Origin: Flavobacteriales bacterium | GTDB taxonomy: Bacteria; Bacteroidota; Bacteroidia; Flavobacteriales_D; Crocinitomicaceae | NCBI GenBank assembly: GCA_947475095.1 | Contig: CANJLG010000002.1 | Coordinates: 82,022-146,021, forward strand | Length of the DNA stretch: 64,000 nucleotides | Direction: 5' to 3' | Shown here: in pieces, positions 42,925-52,859 of the stretch | How the letters are laid out: each line of letters begins with the position of its first letter | Position numbering within the stretch: the stretch's first letter is position 1 | Notes under the pieces: generated by a model | Told to the model about the DNA's origin: nothing | Seen by the model: the letters and a program-made list of their open reading frames with translations, nothing else | The model's database searches: none | Translations under genes and position numbers: made by a program

Positions 42925-44019
42925 ATGCAATTAAATGAATTAATACATTTTTTCGAAAAGGAATACCCATTGCAACTTCAAGAAGATTACGACAATTGCG
43001 GGTTGCAGATAGGAGACACCTCGCTTTCCATACGTGGTATTTTGGTAAGTTTAGATTGCAGCGAAGCAGTGGTCACAGAGGCCATTGAGCATAATTGCAA
43101 CCTGATTATTTGCCATCACCCACTTTTATTTAATGGTTTAAAGCAAATTGGGGCTAGTAGCTATGTAGAACGGGTGGTGCGCATGTGCATAAAAAATGAT
43201 ATTGCTGTTTATGCCATTCACACCAATCTCGACAACCATCCAGAGGGAGTGAATGCAGAAATCGGTCGACGCATTGGCTTGATGAATACCAAGATCTTAG
43301 CACCAAAAACGAATACCCTCTATAAATTAAGTGTCTATACGCCAAAAGATGCCCTAGAAGCATTGGACGCAGCAATATTTAAAGCTGGAGGAGGTGGTAT
43401 TGGAAATTATACTGAATGTCACTTTCGGCAGGAGGGAATTGGAACCTTTACCCCAGGCGTATTAGCAAATCCTACTAGTGGAACTATTGGCGAACGCTCT
43501 CAAGAATCGGAATTAAAAGTAGAGTACCTTGTAGATAGCCAACATTTACCCCACGTACTCAAAGCAATGAATGAAAGTCATCCATATGAAGAAGTGGCCC
43601 ACGACATCATTTTATTAAAAAACCAAGACACTAGATATGGTGCCGGACTAATAGGCGAATTAGAAACGCCATGCGAAGAAATGGCCTTTTTGGCGCAATT
43701 GAAGAAAATATTTAACAGCAAGGGAATTAGGCACACTAAATTAATTACAAAACCTATAAGGAAAGTAGCCCTTTGTGGTGGCAGTGGAAGTTTTCTAACC
43801 AAAGAAGCAATTCGCTCAGGAGCAGACTGTTACATAACATCTGACGTTAAATACCATGAATTTTTTGATGCAGATGAACGTATACTCTTAATCGATATTG
43901 GGCATTACGAAAGTGAACAATATACTTCTACTCTATTGATAGAAAAAATTAAAGAAAATTTTACTAACTTTGCCATCCGATTAAGTGAAATAAATACAAA
44001 TCCGATTAATTACCTTTAA
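42925..44019 (+). CDS. Nif3-like dinuclear metal-centre protein
   Basis: A 364-residue member of the Nif3/YbgI/YqfO family, which forms hexamers with a two-metal site. Ligand motifs are CHHPLLF (His64, His65), HTNLDNH (His99, Asp103) and DIGHYESE (His327, Glu331). The central insertion (about 125-230; YTPKDALEALDAAIFKAGGGGIG, HPYEEVAHD) is the PII-like YqfO module. Some databases call it GTP cyclohydrolase I type 2, but the true substrate is uncertain. Linkage with the zinc-ribbon gene three bases downstream is frequent in Bacteroidota. Confidence 0.93.
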   Translation: MQLNELIHFFEKEYPLQLQEDYDNCGLQIGDTSLSIRGILVSLDCSEAVVTEAIEHNCNLIICHHPLLFNGLKQIGASSYVERVVRMCIKNDIAVYAIHTNLDNHPEGVNAEIGRRIGLMNTKILAPKTNTLYKLSVYTPKDALEALDAAIFKAGGGGIGNYTECHFRQEGIGTFTPGVLANPTSGTIGERSQESELKVEYLVDSQHLPHVLKAMNESHPYEEVAHDIILLKNQDTRYGAGLIGELETPCEEMAFLAQLKKIFNSKGIRHTKLITKPIRKVALCGGSGSFLTKEAIRSGADCYITSDVKYHEFFDADERILLIDIGHYESEQYTSTLLIEKIKENFTNFAIRLSEINTNPINYL

Positions 44020-44022
44020 GAT

Positions 44023-44772
44023 ATGGCAGCAACTGCAAGCAAAAAAGAAGTAACTATAGCTGATAAATTAGATGCTTTAAGTGAACTCCAAAGAATTGAT
44101 TCTGAAATCGATAGAATTAGAACCATACGTGGCGAGCTACCAGTAGAGGTTCAAGATTTGGAAGACGAAATTATTGGTATGCAAACTCGCTTTGAAAAAA
44201 TGTCTGAGGAGCTAAAAGAATTAGAGACTGAGATTACGGATCGAAAATTAGCTTCAAAAGAATCGGATGCGGCTATTTTAAAATACAAAGAACGTCAGGA
44301 TAATGTGCGAAATAATCGTGAATTTGAATCGCTAGCCAAAGAGATTGAATTCCAAGAATTAGAGATTAAACTAAATGAGAAAAAATCCAAAGAAGGAAAA
44401 ATTCGCATTGAGGGTAAAAAAGAAACACTTGACGAGGTAAGTAGTCGATTAGAAGAGCGAAAGTCCGATTTAGCTATTAAAAAAGCAGAGTTAGATGCAA
44501 TTGTTAAAGAGACACAAAAAGACGAAGATCGATTAATTAAATTATCAGATGATGCTAAAAAGCACATTGAAGAACGTTTATTAGTTGCTTATTCTCGCTT
44601 ACGTTTAAACGCAAAAAATGGCTTAGCAGTAGTGCCAATTATGAGAGGTTCTTGCGGTGGATGTTTCAATAAAATCCCACCTCAGCGTCAATTAGACATC
44701 GTTACTAAGAAGAAAATATTAGTTTGCGAACATTGTGGTCGAATTTTGGCACCGATTCAAATCGAAGATTAA
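44023..44772 (+). CDS. Coiled-coil protein with C-terminal C4 zinc ribbon
   Basis: A 249-residue protein. Residues 15-200 form a long, charged antiparallel coiled coil (Glu, Lys, Leu, Ile heptads). The C-terminus is a zinc ribbon with CGGC (Cys211, 214) and CEHC (Cys235, 238), a CT398/zf-RING_7-like arrangement. Such proteins are thought to be nucleic-acid or flagellar/secretion chaperone-like factors, but no activity is proven. It follows the Nif3-like gene by three bases and ends at a strong terminator. Confidence 0.85.
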   Translation: MAATASKKEVTIADKLDALSELQRIDSEIDRIRTIRGELPVEVQDLEDEIIGMQTRFEKMSEELKELETEITDRKLASKESDAAILKYKERQDNVRNNREFESLAKEIEFQELEIKLNEKKSKEGKIRIEGKKETLDEVSSRLEERKSDLAIKKAELDAIVKETQKDEDRLIKLSDDAKKHIEERLLVAYSRLRLNAKNGLAVVPIMRGSCGGCFNKIPPQRQLDIVTKKKILVCEHCGRILAPIQIED

Positions 44773-44792
44773 TCTTTATTCAAAAAATATAT

Positions 44793-44820
44793 AGGCCCTC
44801 CAAAAAGGGCCTTTTTTTTT
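44793..44820 (+). terminator. Intrinsic terminator of the OMP/Nif3/zinc-ribbon operon
   Basis: AGGCCCT (44793-44799), loop CCAAAA, AGGGCCT (44806-44812), then T to 44820. Classical strong terminator. Confidence 0.92.
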
Positions 44821-44885
44821 GTGCTGTTTTTTTTTTTATCATTTAGGACATTATTGATACATTTATATTCATTAATGAATTTTCT

Positions 44886-46334
44886 ATGAAACTATTGATC
44901 GCATCTCTACTCACATTTCTCTCGGTGGTTTCATGGAGTCAGCCTATTATCTCTTGGGAGGAGGAAATTTTTGTAACCCAAACCAACCAATTTGGAAATA
45001 CAAGGCCTCGAATTTGTTTAACAGCTCAAGATATTCCATTAGTTGTTTTTGGAAAAGCTTCTTCAGGATTACTATATTCTTCAAGACTAGTTGGTTCTAT
45101 GTTTAATACTCCTTTACCACTACTGCCAACTAATATGGCTTCGTACTTGACCACTTGGACTGGCCCCGATGTAGCTTCAAATGGCGATACTGTGATCGTT
45201 GTATTCAAGTCTCAACCTATGGATCTTGGAAAAGTTTATTCGCTTCGATCGCTAGATGGGGGGCTCACTTTTTCAGATACTATTCGAGTAGATAATCACC
45301 CACTTGGTGTTGCTTGGTTGCCATCTCTAGATATAGATGAAAATAGTAATCCATCGGTAGTGTATATGGCACATGATCCTAATTGGATGAATCCAAGATA
45401 CAATGTGGTGCATTCAATTAATAAAGGACTTAGCTATCAGAATGAAATGGAAATAACACTTCCCATCCCTCAAGAAGCATGCGATTGCTGTCCCGCGGAA
45501 TATGTCATCAATGGAAATCAACATGCCTTATTATACAGAAATAACGATGCCAATATTCGAGATATTTATGCCGTATATTCAGATGATGACGGAGCGAATT
45601 ATTCTTCTTATGTCAATGTAAACGACTTAAATTGGGCATTAAATTCCTGCCCTTCCACTGGTCCGCATGGTATTTTTAATAATGGAAATCTGCTTACTGC
45701 TTCCGCAAGCGCGGCATCGGGAAAGTACCGAGCTTATTTGAGTGAAACAGTAACAAGCCCATCACTTGTCTTACAATCTCAAACCATGATGACGCCCCCC
45801 GGAAATATCAACGGAGCACAAAATTACCCAAGGATTTCTGGAAAAAATGATACAATTGTAATGATTTGGCAAGAAAGCTCCCCTTCAAACAACGATATTT
45901 TTGCTGGAATTACAGTGAATGGCTCAATCCAAGAATTAGTGGGTTCTAAAGCAATTGTTAATGATTCAACCTTGGGTTCACAAAGTAATCCTGATATAAT
46001 TTATGCCAATGGAAAAATACATTGTGTTTTTCAAGATGCAATTTCTGGTAAGGTAATTTACAAAAGAGGAATCTTAAGTATGAATTCCATCAGTCAAGTT
46101 CCGAAACAAGATATAATCGTTTTTCCAAATCCCTTATCCACTTCACTCACGATTAAATCGAATCTACTAACTAGTTCTTATACGATTTACAATGCTTTGG
46201 GAGGAATCGTACAAACGGGTGTTTTGACTTCATTGCAAACAGAAGTTGATTTATCTGCTTTGCCAAATGGAACTTACCAGTTAAAAATTGGTAAGGATGA
46301 ACTTAAATCTTTTCAAATTATTAAGAAAAACTAA
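44886..46334 (+). CDS. T9SS cargo protein with sialidase-like Asp-box repeats
   Basis: A 482-residue secreted protein. Signal peptide about 1-19 (ending SWSQ). Several Asp-box-like motifs occur (SLDGGLTFSD, SDDDGANYSS), suggesting a beta-propeller of the BNR/sialidase fold. A tight cysteine cluster EACDCCPAE near residue 200 may bind a metal. The C-terminal 80 residues are a type IX secretion sorting domain (IIVFPNPLSTSLTIKS ... VDLSALPNGTYQLKI). It should therefore be exported by T9SS and possibly surface-anchored. Catalytic sialidase residues were not identified, so glycan binding or another function is equally possible. Confidence 0.75.
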   Translation: MKLLIASLLTFLSVVSWSQPIISWEEEIFVTQTNQFGNTRPRICLTAQDIPLVVFGKASSGLLYSSRLVGSMFNTPLPLLPTNMASYLTTWTGPDVASNGDTVIVVFKSQPMDLGKVYSLRSLDGGLTFSDTIRVDNHPLGVAWLPSLDIDENSNPSVVYMAHDPNWMNPRYNVVHSINKGLSYQNEMEITLPIPQEACDCCPAEYVINGNQHALLYRNNDANIRDIYAVYSDDDGANYSSYVNVNDLNWALNSCPSTGPHGIFNNGNLLTASASAASGKYRAYLSETVTSPSLVLQSQTMMTPPGNINGAQNYPRISGKNDTIVMIWQESSPSNNDIFAGITVNGSIQELVGSKAIVNDSTLGSQSNPDIIYANGKIHCVFQDAISGKVIYKRGILSMNSISQVPKQDIIVFPNPLSTSLTIKSNLLTSSYTIYNALGGIVQTGVLTSLQTEVDLSALPNGTYQLKIGKDELKSFQIIKKN

Positions 46335-46368
46335 GGATTACTTGCACTCCACTTCTACAAAGCTTACT

Positions 46369-49300
46369 TCAATTTAGTTTAAACAAGACATTTAATCGTT
46401 GCAGTTCTTTATAAAGTTCTGTTCCTGGACGAACTTTTATAGAGCGCGATGGAAGTTTAACCTCAAAACCATCCAAGTGGTCGACAATATTAAATTCTAC
46501 TGGAGTATTGCCATTATTGGCTGTAAAAATCCCATTCAGTTCATCTATGAGTAAATTATCAAGATCACTATTAGAAATAGTCAACTGAATGTTTTTTGTT
46601 TTCTTATCCCTCAGATCATCCAATAATTCTATACTGCTCACGACAAACTCTAAATCATTCCGATACCGAGGAATTTCAATTCTACCGCGCAGGGTAAGGA
46701 ACGTTCCAGGCACCATGAAATGTTTATATCTGAGGTAGTTCTCTTTAAAGATGTTTAATTTAAACTGATCGGTATAATCTTCAAAGGTCAATGTCCCGAA
46801 AGGATCACCTGATTTTGTTAAGCGATGCTCAACACTTGTCACAATCGCGGCAAAAAATAAATCTCTTCCCTTATTCGCGTCAAAATCAGCGAGCATCCCA
46901 ACATTCGCCGGACAAAAAGCCTCAATTTCATGCTTATAATCGTCTAAAGGATGGCCGGAGATATAAATGCCAATCATTTCTTTTTCTCTATTCAATTTAT
47001 AACTGCTAGGCCATTCATCACAAAATGGAATTATTGGTTCAGGTAAAAAATCACCCGTTTGATTCCCAAACATATCATATTGAGGTGAATTCAAATTAAA
47101 TTGATAGAGTTCACCAAATCTATGGACGCCTTCGATGAATGTTCTTCCATTCGTGTCTTTGAGCAAGTATTGCGCTCGGTTAACACCTTCAAATGAATCA
47201 AAGCCACCTGCAAATACCAGGCATTCAAATACTCTCTTTGTACAACTTTTAAGGTTTATTTTCTTTGAAAAATCAAAAATAGAAGAATAATTCTCCTGCT
47301 CGCGACCTTCAATAATGGCTTCCACCGATCCTGCACCCATTCCCCTGATGGCACCAAGTCCAAATCGAATTGCTCCTTCCTTGTTGACCGTAAAACTAAA
47401 TTTAGATTCGTTGATATCAGGTCCGAGTACATTGATTCCCATTCGTTTACATTCTTCCATGAAAAAAGTAACCTGTTTCATATCATTCATGTTGTTACTT
47501 AAAACAGACGCCATGTATTCAGCAGGATAATTTGCTTTTAGGTAAGCTGTTTGGTAGGCAATCCATGCATAGCAAGTAGAGTGGGATTTATTAAAAGCAT
47601 AAGAAGCAAAAGCTTCCCAATCCTTCCAAATTTTCTCTAATTTCTGCGCATCATGTCCCTTTAAACCACCACGCTCAATGAATGCAGGTTTCATTTTACT
47701 TAAAACCTTCGCATCTTTTTTCCCCATTGCTTTTCGCAAGGTATCAGCCTCCCCTTTCGTGAAATCAGCTAGTTGCTGCGACAGGAGCATAACCTGCTCT
47801 TGGTAAACGGTAATACCGTAGGTTTCTTTGAGGATTTCTGAACAATCATCTAAGTCATATTCAATTTTGTCTATGCCATGTTTTCGTTTAATAAACGAGG
47901 GAATATATTCAATTGGACCCGGACGATACAAGGCATTCATAGCAATTAAATCACCAAACTCCGTTGGTTTTAATTCCTTCAGGTATTTTTGCATACCTGG
48001 CGATTCATATTGAAAAATACCCACCGTTTCACCCTTTTGAAAGAGCGCATAAGTAAGTTCATCATCATCAGGAAAATCGTCAGATACCAAGGTTATTTGT
48101 CTATTTTCGGCAAGTAACTTTAGGGCATCTTTTATCAAGGTTAGGGTTTTTAATCCCAAGAAGTCCATTTTTAATAAACCGGCATATTCAGCGACAGAAT
48201 TATCAAATTGAGTACACACCATTTCGCTATCTTTTGCGGTAGCAACAGGAACAAAATTAGTAATATCGCCAGGCGTTATGATTACACCACAGGCATGAAT
48301 ACCTGTATTGCGAACAGTGCCCTCAATTTCCATGGCTTTTTGTAGCACTTGCCCTTTCAAATCAGTGCCTTTAAATATTCGCCTTAATTCCTTCGCATTA
48401 TTGAATGCTTCTTGATTATTTTTTAATTCGTCGGATAGTAAAAAGTCTTCAATGGTAAATAATTTCTTCAAAGAAATATCAGGAATAAGCTTTGCCATCC
48501 TGTCTGCATCAGGAAGGGGTAAATCAAGAACCCGAGCAGTATCTCGAACAGCAGACTTTGCCGCCATTGTTCCATAGGTAATAATTTGAGCCACTTGATT
48601 TGCGCCATATTTTTGGATAACGTAATCGATCACCTTCCCCCTACCTTCGTCGTCGAAATCAATATCAATATCTGGCATGGAGATTCTATCTGGATTCAAA
48701 AAACGCTCAAAAAGCAAGTCGTATTTAATGGGATCAACATTCGTTATTTTGGTAGCATAAGCAACCACTGATCCGGCAGCGGAGCCCCTTCCAGGCCCGA
48801 CAGAAACACCCATATCTCTAGCGGCTTGGCAAAAATCTTGAACAATTAAAAAATACCCAGGATACCCTGTATTTTCAATGGTTTTTAATTCAAAATCAAT
48901 TCGTTCGATTAACCCTTCATTTAATTCGCCGTACCTTTTTTTCGCGCCTTCATATGTTAAGTGTCGCAGATAGGCATTTTCACCAAAATTTGATCCTGTT
49001 TCCCTATCCCTTGGGTCAATGAACTCTATCGGAATATCAAAAGCAGGAAGTAATACTTCTCGAGCGAGGGAATAATGCTCGCATTTATCAATAATTTCTT
49101 GAATATTAATAATAGCATCGGGCAGGTTAGCAAATAGCGTCTTCATTTGCTCAGCGGTTTTAAAATAGAACTCGTTATTAACCATTCCAAATCGATAACC
49201 CCTTCCCCGACCCTTAGGCGTTGAAACCAGCTCATTGTCTTTTACACAAAGCAGCACATCATGTGCTACAGCATCTTTTTGTTCAATATAAAAAGTATTA

Positions 49301-50724
49301 TTTGTGGCAACAATTTTCACCTGGTGTTTATTCGCTAAATCCACTAATTGTTGATTTAACAAAGATTCTACTTCAGTATTATGCCGATTAATTTCAATAT
49401 AAAAATCATCTTTAAACAAGTCCTTCCACCAAAGCAATGCCTCCTCAGCTTGTTTTTCTCCGACATTCAAAAGCAAATTTGGAATTTCACCATAAGCATT
49501 TCCAGAAAGCACGATTATATCACTGTGGAACTGTTCAATTAAGTTCTTATCAATTCGAGGCACGTAGTACTTCCCTTTTGTGAAGGCAAAAGATGACAAT
49601 TTAATCAAATTATGATAGCCTTTTTTATTTTTGGCAAGCAGTAGCACTTGACTACCGTTATCCTGGCGCGATTTATCAAGGTGATCGGCACAGACATTAA
49701 ACACACACCCAATAATTGGCAATAGCGGAATTTTATTAAAATCAGCACCTGATTTTACCGCTTCTTCACTTTCTTTTTTGACTTGGTTATTGTAATCACT
49801 CACTGCTTTTTCGAAGTGGAAAGCGGCCATCATATTTCCAATATCGGTTAAAGCAATAGCAGGCATATTTAGCTCCCCCGCTTTTTTAACAAGTCCTTTA
49901 ATATCACTTGTAGACTGTAGAATTGAGTATTGAGTATGGTTATGTAAGTGAGCAAAATTAGCCTTCTCAAAATCCGCCATTTCGTTAGCAGAAATATGAA
50001 GATCTTGTTTCCTTGCTGATTTTGAAATTAACTTAGCACTTTCTGCCTTCAAGTTAACATGCGACATCCCAATAGGAGCAATCGCCTCAAGATTAGCAGC
50101 TTTAAAGCTATTGAGATAGCCCGATTCTTTTTGTAATTCTTCTTCGGTAAAATTTCCCCTTCTCACTAATTCGAGAAAACAACGTGTTGTTGCCTCTACA
50201 TCTGCTGTAGCATTATGCGCATCTGAAAAAGATTTCCCAAATAGGAATGCATGTAATTCGCTTAAGGTAGGCAGTTTAAATCTTCCTGATTTTCCACCTG
50301 TTAATTGGCAAAGTTTGGCGGTATTTTCGGTACATGTATCCAAAATAGTTAGGCCTTCAAAAGGCGATTCCTCCTGAATCCTATAAAATTCGCAGCCCAT
50401 GATATTGAGATCAAACTTTATATTGTGCCCTACAACAAAATCAACCTTCGATAAATCATCTTTAAACATCGCCAAAACATCGGCCATTTCTTCACCGAGT
50501 AACTCGGCAAGACCGGATGAAATTCCATGAATTTCCTGTGATTTGATGGGGATATTATAGCCAACAGGTTTAATAATATAATCTTTCTGATGAAGTAAAA
50601 CACCCATCTCATCATGAATTTGCCATGCCAACTGAACGACACGCGGCCAATTATTAGTATCACTTATAGGCGCATCAAAATTCGACGGTAAACCCGTGGT
50701 TTCGGTATCAAAGACCAAGTACAT
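46369..50724 (-). CDS. dnaE: DNA polymerase III alpha subunit with fused 3'-5' exonuclease
   Basis: A 1451-residue replicative polymerase. The N-terminal 190 residues form a DEDDh proofreading exonuclease: DTETTGL (Asp6, Glu8), HNIKFD (His100, Asp105) and HNATAD (His170, Asp175). A PHP domain starts at HLHNH (259-263), but the later TDIG (293-296) has Ile for the usual His, so the PHP metal site looks incomplete. The polymerase core has GPGRGSAAGS (643-652) and the catalytic aspartates in PDIDIDFDD (684-692). The C-terminus holds an OB domain (about 1255-1360). The fused exonuclease replaces a separate epsilon subunit. Confidence 0.96.
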   Translation of the reverse strand: MYLVFDTETTGLPSNFDAPISDTNNWPRVVQLAWQIHDEMGVLLHQKDYIIKPVGYNIPIKSQEIHGISSGLAELLGEEMADVLAMFKDDLSKVDFVVGHNIKFDLNIMGCEFYRIQEESPFEGLTILDTCTENTAKLCQLTGGKSGRFKLPTLSELHAFLFGKSFSDAHNATADVEATTRCFLELVRRGNFTEEELQKESGYLNSFKAANLEAIAPIGMSHVNLKAESAKLISKSARKQDLHISANEMADFEKANFAHLHNHTQYSILQSTSDIKGLVKKAGELNMPAIALTDIGNMMAAFHFEKAVSDYNNQVKKESEEAVKSGADFNKIPLLPIIGCVFNVCADHLDKSRQDNGSQVLLLAKNKKGYHNLIKLSSFAFTKGKYYVPRIDKNLIEQFHSDIIVLSGNAYGEIPNLLLNVGEKQAEEALLWWKDLFKDDFYIEINRHNTEVESLLNQQLVDLANKHQVKIVATNNTFYIEQKDAVAHDVLLCVKDNELVSTPKGRGRGYRFGMVNNEFYFKTAEQMKTLFANLPDAIINIQEIIDKCEHYSLAREVLLPAFDIPIEFIDPRDRETGSNFGENAYLRHLTYEGAKKRYGELNEGLIERIDFELKTIENTGYPGYFLIVQDFCQAARDMGVSVGPGRGSAAGSVVAYATKITNVDPIKYDLLFERFLNPDRISMPDIDIDFDDEGRGKVIDYVIQKYGANQVAQIITYGTMAAKSAVRDTARVLDLPLPDADRMAKLIPDISLKKLFTIEDFLLSDELKNNQEAFNNAKELRRIFKGTDLKGQVLQKAMEIEGTVRNTGIHACGVIITPGDITNFVPVATAKDSEMVCTQFDNSVAEYAGLLKMDFLGLKTLTLIKDALKLLAENRQITLVSDDFPDDDELTYALFQKGETVGIFQYESPGMQKYLKELKPTEFGDLIAMNALYRPGPIEYIPSFIKRKHGIDKIEYDLDDCSEILKETYGITVYQEQVMLLSQQLADFTKGEADTLRKAMGKKDAKVLSKMKPAFIERGGLKGHDAQKLEKIWKDWEAFASYAFNKSHSTCYAWIAYQTAYLKANYPAEYMASVLSNNMNDMKQVTFFMEECKRMGINVLGPDINESKFSFTVNKEGAIRFGLGAIRGMGAGSVEAIIEGREQENYSSIFDFSKKINLKSCTKRVFECLVFAGGFDSFEGVNRAQYLLKDTNGRTFIEGVHRFGELYQFNLNSPQYDMFGNQTGDFLPEPIIPFCDEWPSSYKLNREKEMIGIYISGHPLDDYKHEIEAFCPANVGMLADFDANKGRDLFFAAIVTSVEHRLTKSGDPFGTLTFEDYTDQFKLNIFKENYLRYKHFMVPGTFLTLRGRIEIPRYRNDLEFVVSSIELLDDLRDKKTKNIQLTISNSDLDNLLIDELNGIFTANNGNTPVEFNIVDHLDGFEVKLPSRSIKVRPGTELYKELQRLNVLFKLN

Positions 50725-50801
50725 AAACGGAAAGATTTGGAAAATTAAAAGTAAGTATTTTGCAGCTTACTTAAGCACTTGTTGAAAAATAAAATACCGA
50801 A

Positions 50802-52325
50802 CTAATCTAAGAGAGTAGATTCTACCTCCCAATTGGCCCTTACCTTAATAATTGACCGATACCAAAGGATCTTTTCAGCTTGGCGTTTAGTTTCCCAATT
50901 AATTGGATCCCATTGACCATTTTCATTCTCATCTTCTATAATCCGAACATAATATTCGCCGGGCGTTAGATTGCTAAACACATATTTATTTGAAGTGCCC
51001 ATCGGTAGTTCACGAACAAGATTCTCCCCCGTCATTAATTGCAGAATTCCTTTTTTCTTTAAGGCATTAACATTAAGAACAATGCTCCCAAAATCTCGTT
51101 TCTGAGGCACCGTAATTTTCGCATTAAAAGTCGCACTTATTGCAGCAGATTCCCCAACAACTGCCCCTTCATCACCATGAATTAAAAACGCTGTGTAATT
51201 CGACCAATTTGCAAAAAATTCCAATTTATTTCCTGAAAATGAGATGGAATCCGGTTTTATTTTAACACTATCGGCATCATTTAGCAAAACGAATTTTGTT
51301 GGATCAATGCGAGAAATTTTGTCCCTCAGTTCAAAAATTGCATGAAAAGGATAGCTTTCAGAGCGCTTCGCTTTAACAAACTGGGGACTAAGTTTACTAG
51401 AGCGATCCTTCAATACGGTGCGCACACGAATAGAATCGCTACCATTAATAAACCAAGTATCATCTGATGTAATTTGACCAGTAGGAATTAATACACTATC
51501 AATGCCCGCAATAATAAATTCCTTTACAGCCTTATCGTTAATAAACAAACTATCTTTATTAGACTCTTTTGGAAAGTGCAATCCAATTAAACCCGGCGGA
51601 ATATACTTTACATTCTTTATTTTATCCTTTGTTCGCGGTTGCGATAAACTGATACGCAATGTATCATTAGGCGTATTACCAATGTTAATTTCAGTAAAAA
51701 GCCCCCCTTGAATTTCGTTCGCTTGCATGCGCAAATCCTTGTTGAGATCGAGTATTGCTTTACAATAATAGCTTCCTTCAGCAATATTCTTGACACTAAC
51801 CAAACCATTTGCATCACTTTGACTAAAATACCTTGGTACGAGTTGATTTAATGAATCATATAATCCTACTAATGCGTTTGGCAGTGGCTTATTAAAAAAA
51901 GCATCATATACCACCGCATTTAGCTGAAGAGAATCAATCTTAGGTCCGGTTGAAAATAATATATTTATAACCTCGCTATTGCCTTCCGAAATATCTTTTA
52001 CGGCATTATTCAAGTAAATACGATACGTTGTATTTGCTTTCAACGCTTCGGTCCAAGATAAGGTGAGGCTCTTTTTATTGAGCTGACTTAAAATAATGGC
52101 ATCAGGTGGAATAATGGCTATGTTATCTTGTTGTTGCGCCAAGCGAACAAATTCATTAAACTCAAGGACAATTTCTTTTCCAGTAAAATTTACCGCATTA
52201 TCCTTAATCGATTTTTTTTTAATTTCTGGAGGCAATACATCTTTATCACCACCGGTAATTGTGCCTACTTGGGCGCAAGAAGCGAGAAAGAATAAGGTAA
52301 GATAACTTAGCTTAATAAAGCGCAT
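50802..52325 (-). CDS. Ig-like domain lipoprotein
   Basis: A 507-residue lipoprotein (signal MRFIKLSYLTLFFLASC, Cys17). Residues 30-130 form a Big_5-like Ig domain (LPPEIKKKSIKDNAVNF, EIVLEFNEFV, ALKANTTYRIYLNNAVKD). Further beta-sandwich repeats follow, including a carboxypeptidase-regulatory-like unit (about 135-200; LNAVVYDAFFNKPLPNALVGLYD). The C-terminus has PGEYYVRIIEDENENGQWDP. It is a conserved Bacteroidota surface or periplasmic protein type without a known function. Its start overlaps the msrC stop by 19 bases. Confidence 0.78.
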   Translation of the reverse strand: MRFIKLSYLTLFFLASCAQVGTITGGDKDVLPPEIKKKSIKDNAVNFTGKEIVLEFNEFVRLAQQQDNIAIIPPDAIILSQLNKKSLTLSWTEALKANTTYRIYLNNAVKDISEGNSEVINILFSTGPKIDSLQLNAVVYDAFFNKPLPNALVGLYDSLNQLVPRYFSQSDANGLVSVKNIAEGSYYCKAILDLNKDLRMQANEIQGGLFTEINIGNTPNDTLRISLSQPRTKDKIKNVKYIPPGLIGLHFPKESNKDSLFINDKAVKEFIIAGIDSVLIPTGQITSDDTWFINGSDSIRVRTVLKDRSSKLSPQFVKAKRSESYPFHAIFELRDKISRIDPTKFVLLNDADSVKIKPDSISFSGNKLEFFANWSNYTAFLIHGDEGAVVGESAAISATFNAKITVPQKRDFGSIVLNVNALKKKGILQLMTGENLVRELPMGTSNKYVFSNLTPGEYYVRIIEDENENGQWDPINWETKRQAEKILWYRSIIKVRANWEVESTLLD

Positions 52326-52774
52326 ATGATTTCTAGGTATTTAGCATCAATTTCATCAAAGTTATTAAGAAGCTCGCTATCAACGTCCAAAACGGCTATA
52401 ATATTCGCTTCCTTAACAACAGGCACAACAATTTCGCTTTTAGAACGAGAGCTACAGGCGATATGTCCGGGAAACTGATCGACATCAGGAACAATAACTG
52501 TTTTTCCCTCTTGCCAAGCAAAGCCACAAACACCTTTTCCAAAAGCAATTCTCGTGCAAGCAATCGGACCTTGAAAAGGACCAAGAACCAAGACCTTATT
52601 AGAGACGCGATAAAACCCCACCCATAAAAAATCAAACACCTCTTTCAAGGCAGCGGATACGTTTGCATAATTTGCAATTTGATCCGTTTCAGTATTTAAG
52701 AGCGATTTCAGCTGTGGGATTAAGGCCTCATATCGTTCTTCTTTACTACCAATACAATTAAATGACTTTTCCAA
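52307..52774 (-). CDS. msrC: Free methionine-R-sulfoxide reductase (GAF domain)
   Basis: A 155-residue single GAF domain. Three cysteines match the fRMsr site: CTRIAFGKGVC (Cys73, Cys83) and HIACSSRSKSEIVVPV (Cys107). These enzymes repair free methionine-(R)-sulfoxide in the cytoplasm. The start codon is TTG (MEKSFN); no ATG is available in a suitable position. The gene overlaps the Ig-like lipoprotein gene by 19 bases. It adds to the oxidative-stress genes in this window. Confidence 0.88.
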   Translation of the reverse strand: MEKSFNCIGSKEERYEALIPQLKSLLNTETDQIANYANVSAALKEVFDFLWVGFYRVSNKVLVLGPFQGPIACTRIAFGKGVCGFAWQEGKTVIVPDVDQFPGHIACSSRSKSEIVVPVVKEANIIAVLDVDSELLNNFDEIDAKYLEIICALLS

Positions 52775-52859
52775 TTACTTAACTAATTAAGCACAAAAAT
52801 CATTTTTTTTCTTGGATTAATGGTATAAATTACTTATTTTCAATTAAAAATTAAAAAAC

